Assembly: GCA_938003685.1 (NCBI GenBank)
Contig: CALKXT010000087.1
Coordinates: forward strand, 1 to 54,301
DNA from: an uncultured Sulfitobacter sp.
GTDB lineage: Bacteria; Pseudomonadota; Alphaproteobacteria; Rhodobacterales; Rhodobacteraceae
DNA: 54,301 nucleotides
Direction: 5' to 3'
Shown: positions 53,817-54,301 of the stretch, one piece after another
How the letters are laid out: the number at the start of each line of letters is the position of its first letter
Position numbering within the stretch: position 1 is the stretch's first letter
The notes under the pieces: generated by a model
Told to the model about the DNA's origin: nothing
What the model saw: only the letters and a program-made list of their open reading frames with translations
The model's database searches: none
Translations under genes and position numbers: made by a program

Positions 53817-54301
53817 TTACAGATCAACGCCGCGTTCAGACTACTGCGTCCAGTATGTTTGCCAACATCGCGCGCAGTTAGTTTGTCACCCTGCATTTCG
53901 ACAATCATGACCCGCTGCCAATCACCGCTTGCCACAACCATTTCTGGTTTCCCCGCACAGGTGCGCATGCCACCGCCAATATCGCGTTCGCCAATTTGGT
54001 GGTTGGTCAGCCCCTTTAGGCTGGCGACTTCGGTCAATCCACCATCCTTGAACCGCCACACCCGCAACGTCTTGGCCAGATGTGGACGGTCAATATAGGC
54101 AATCTCGACATACCCGTCCCCATCCAGATCAGCCGCACCAATCGGGGCCAACCAGCGATTAGAACGCCCAATGTAAGGCGTGGCAATGGGCCGTAGCCCA
54201 CCATTTGTGTCCAAAACCATCAAACGACCACCATGATCAAAGCTGGACTGAACCACAATTATTTCTGATATGCCGTCGCCGTTTAGATCAGCAATCCGAG
54301 G
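53813..54301 (-). CDS. FG-GAP/VCBS-repeat protein, 5' part missing at the window edge
   Basis: The frame is open to the window end at 54301, so only the C-terminal 162 residues are present. They contain FG-GAP/VCBS-like calcium-binding motifs: DLNGDGISEIIVV close to the edge (in the part before the first in-frame GTG at 54256) and AADLDGDGYVEIAYID about 50 residues later, plus RDIGGGMRTCAGKPEMVVASGDW. Such beta-propeller repeats occur in exported proteins and integrin-like adhesins; function is not readable from the fragment. The end has a Cys (NAALICK), and the stop overlaps the start of the small secreted-protein gene by ATGA. Confidence 0.8.
   Translation of the reverse strand, partial: PRIADLNGDGISEIIVVQSSFDHGGRLMVLDTNGGLRPIATPYIGRSNRWLAPIGAADLDGDGYVEIAYIDRPHLAKTLRVWRFKDGGLTEVASLKGLTNHQIGERDIGGGMRTCAGKPEMVVASGDWQRVMIVEMQGDKLTARDVGKHTGRSSLNAALICK

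Overview
The window reads as chromosomal DNA of a Rhodobacteraceae (roseobacter-group) alphaproteobacterium. This rests on protein recognition and gene order, not on a marker gene. Supporting signs are a fused FolB with a long C-terminal extension, a DUF6446-type gene between glyQ and glyS, the ftsY / DMT transporter / ispZ order, class I IlvC, a SAM-II-type riboswitch before metZ, and CtrA-type TTAA-N7-TTAA sites. Coding density is high, no intergenic stretch exceeds about 200 bases, and I found no rRNA, tRNA, insertion sequence, prophage or CRISPR array.

Layout. 0.1-7.4 kb: uvrD, a FMN-dependent 2-hydroxyacid oxidase and pyruvate carboxylase. 7.4-8.8 kb: a two-gene module of unknown function coupled to the pyc stop codon. 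It pairs a glycine-rich membrane protein with a putative PD-(D/E)XK-like nuclease that also has a glycine-rich C-terminal segment, and it is the most system-like novelty here. 8.8-13.3 kb: VOC protein, DUF2244 membrane protein, LysR regulator with a divergent methyltransferase, yqeY and carA. 13.3-17.9 kb: a membrane glycosyltransferase with an MshEN domain behind a striking CtrA-box array, a GntR/FCD regulator, a HAD nucleotidase and a Ubi-type hydroxylase. 18-22.9 kb: class V aminotransferase, two tandem Lrp/AsnC regulators divergent from ilvC, a membrane-anchored GNAT and a DMT exporter.

23-27 kb: folB-folP-glmM (folate and cell-wall precursors) and a SleB-type wall hydrolase. 27-33.6 kb: a PPDK-family enzyme and the glyQ / DUF6446 / glyS operon. 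33.7-38.7 kb: a secreted SPOR / PG-binding / pseudo-trypsin protein, an AruI-like ThDP enzyme and TrkH. 38.8-42.2 kb: a DUF1127 peptide, an AhpD-like protein, folE2, and metZ with its riboswitch and terminator. 42.2-46.2 kb: GST, then ispZ, DMT and ftsY. 46.3-54.3 kb: lytic transglycosylase, a fused FdsG/FdsB-type NADH-dehydrogenase module without its catalytic partner, an AlkB-like membrane hydroxylase, two related small secreted proteins, xseA, purD, and the 3' part of an FG-GAP/VCBS protein cut by the window edge.

Themes. Folate synthesis is represented three times (folE2, folB, folP). Central carbon has both pyc and a PPDK-family gene. Envelope functions recur (glmM, SleB, lytic transglycosylase, IspZ, FtsY, PG-binding pseudo-protease). 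A small dispersed palindrome with a conserved GTAAGGTGGG arm occurs at three gene boundaries. All function calls come from reading the sequence; none was checked by a database search.
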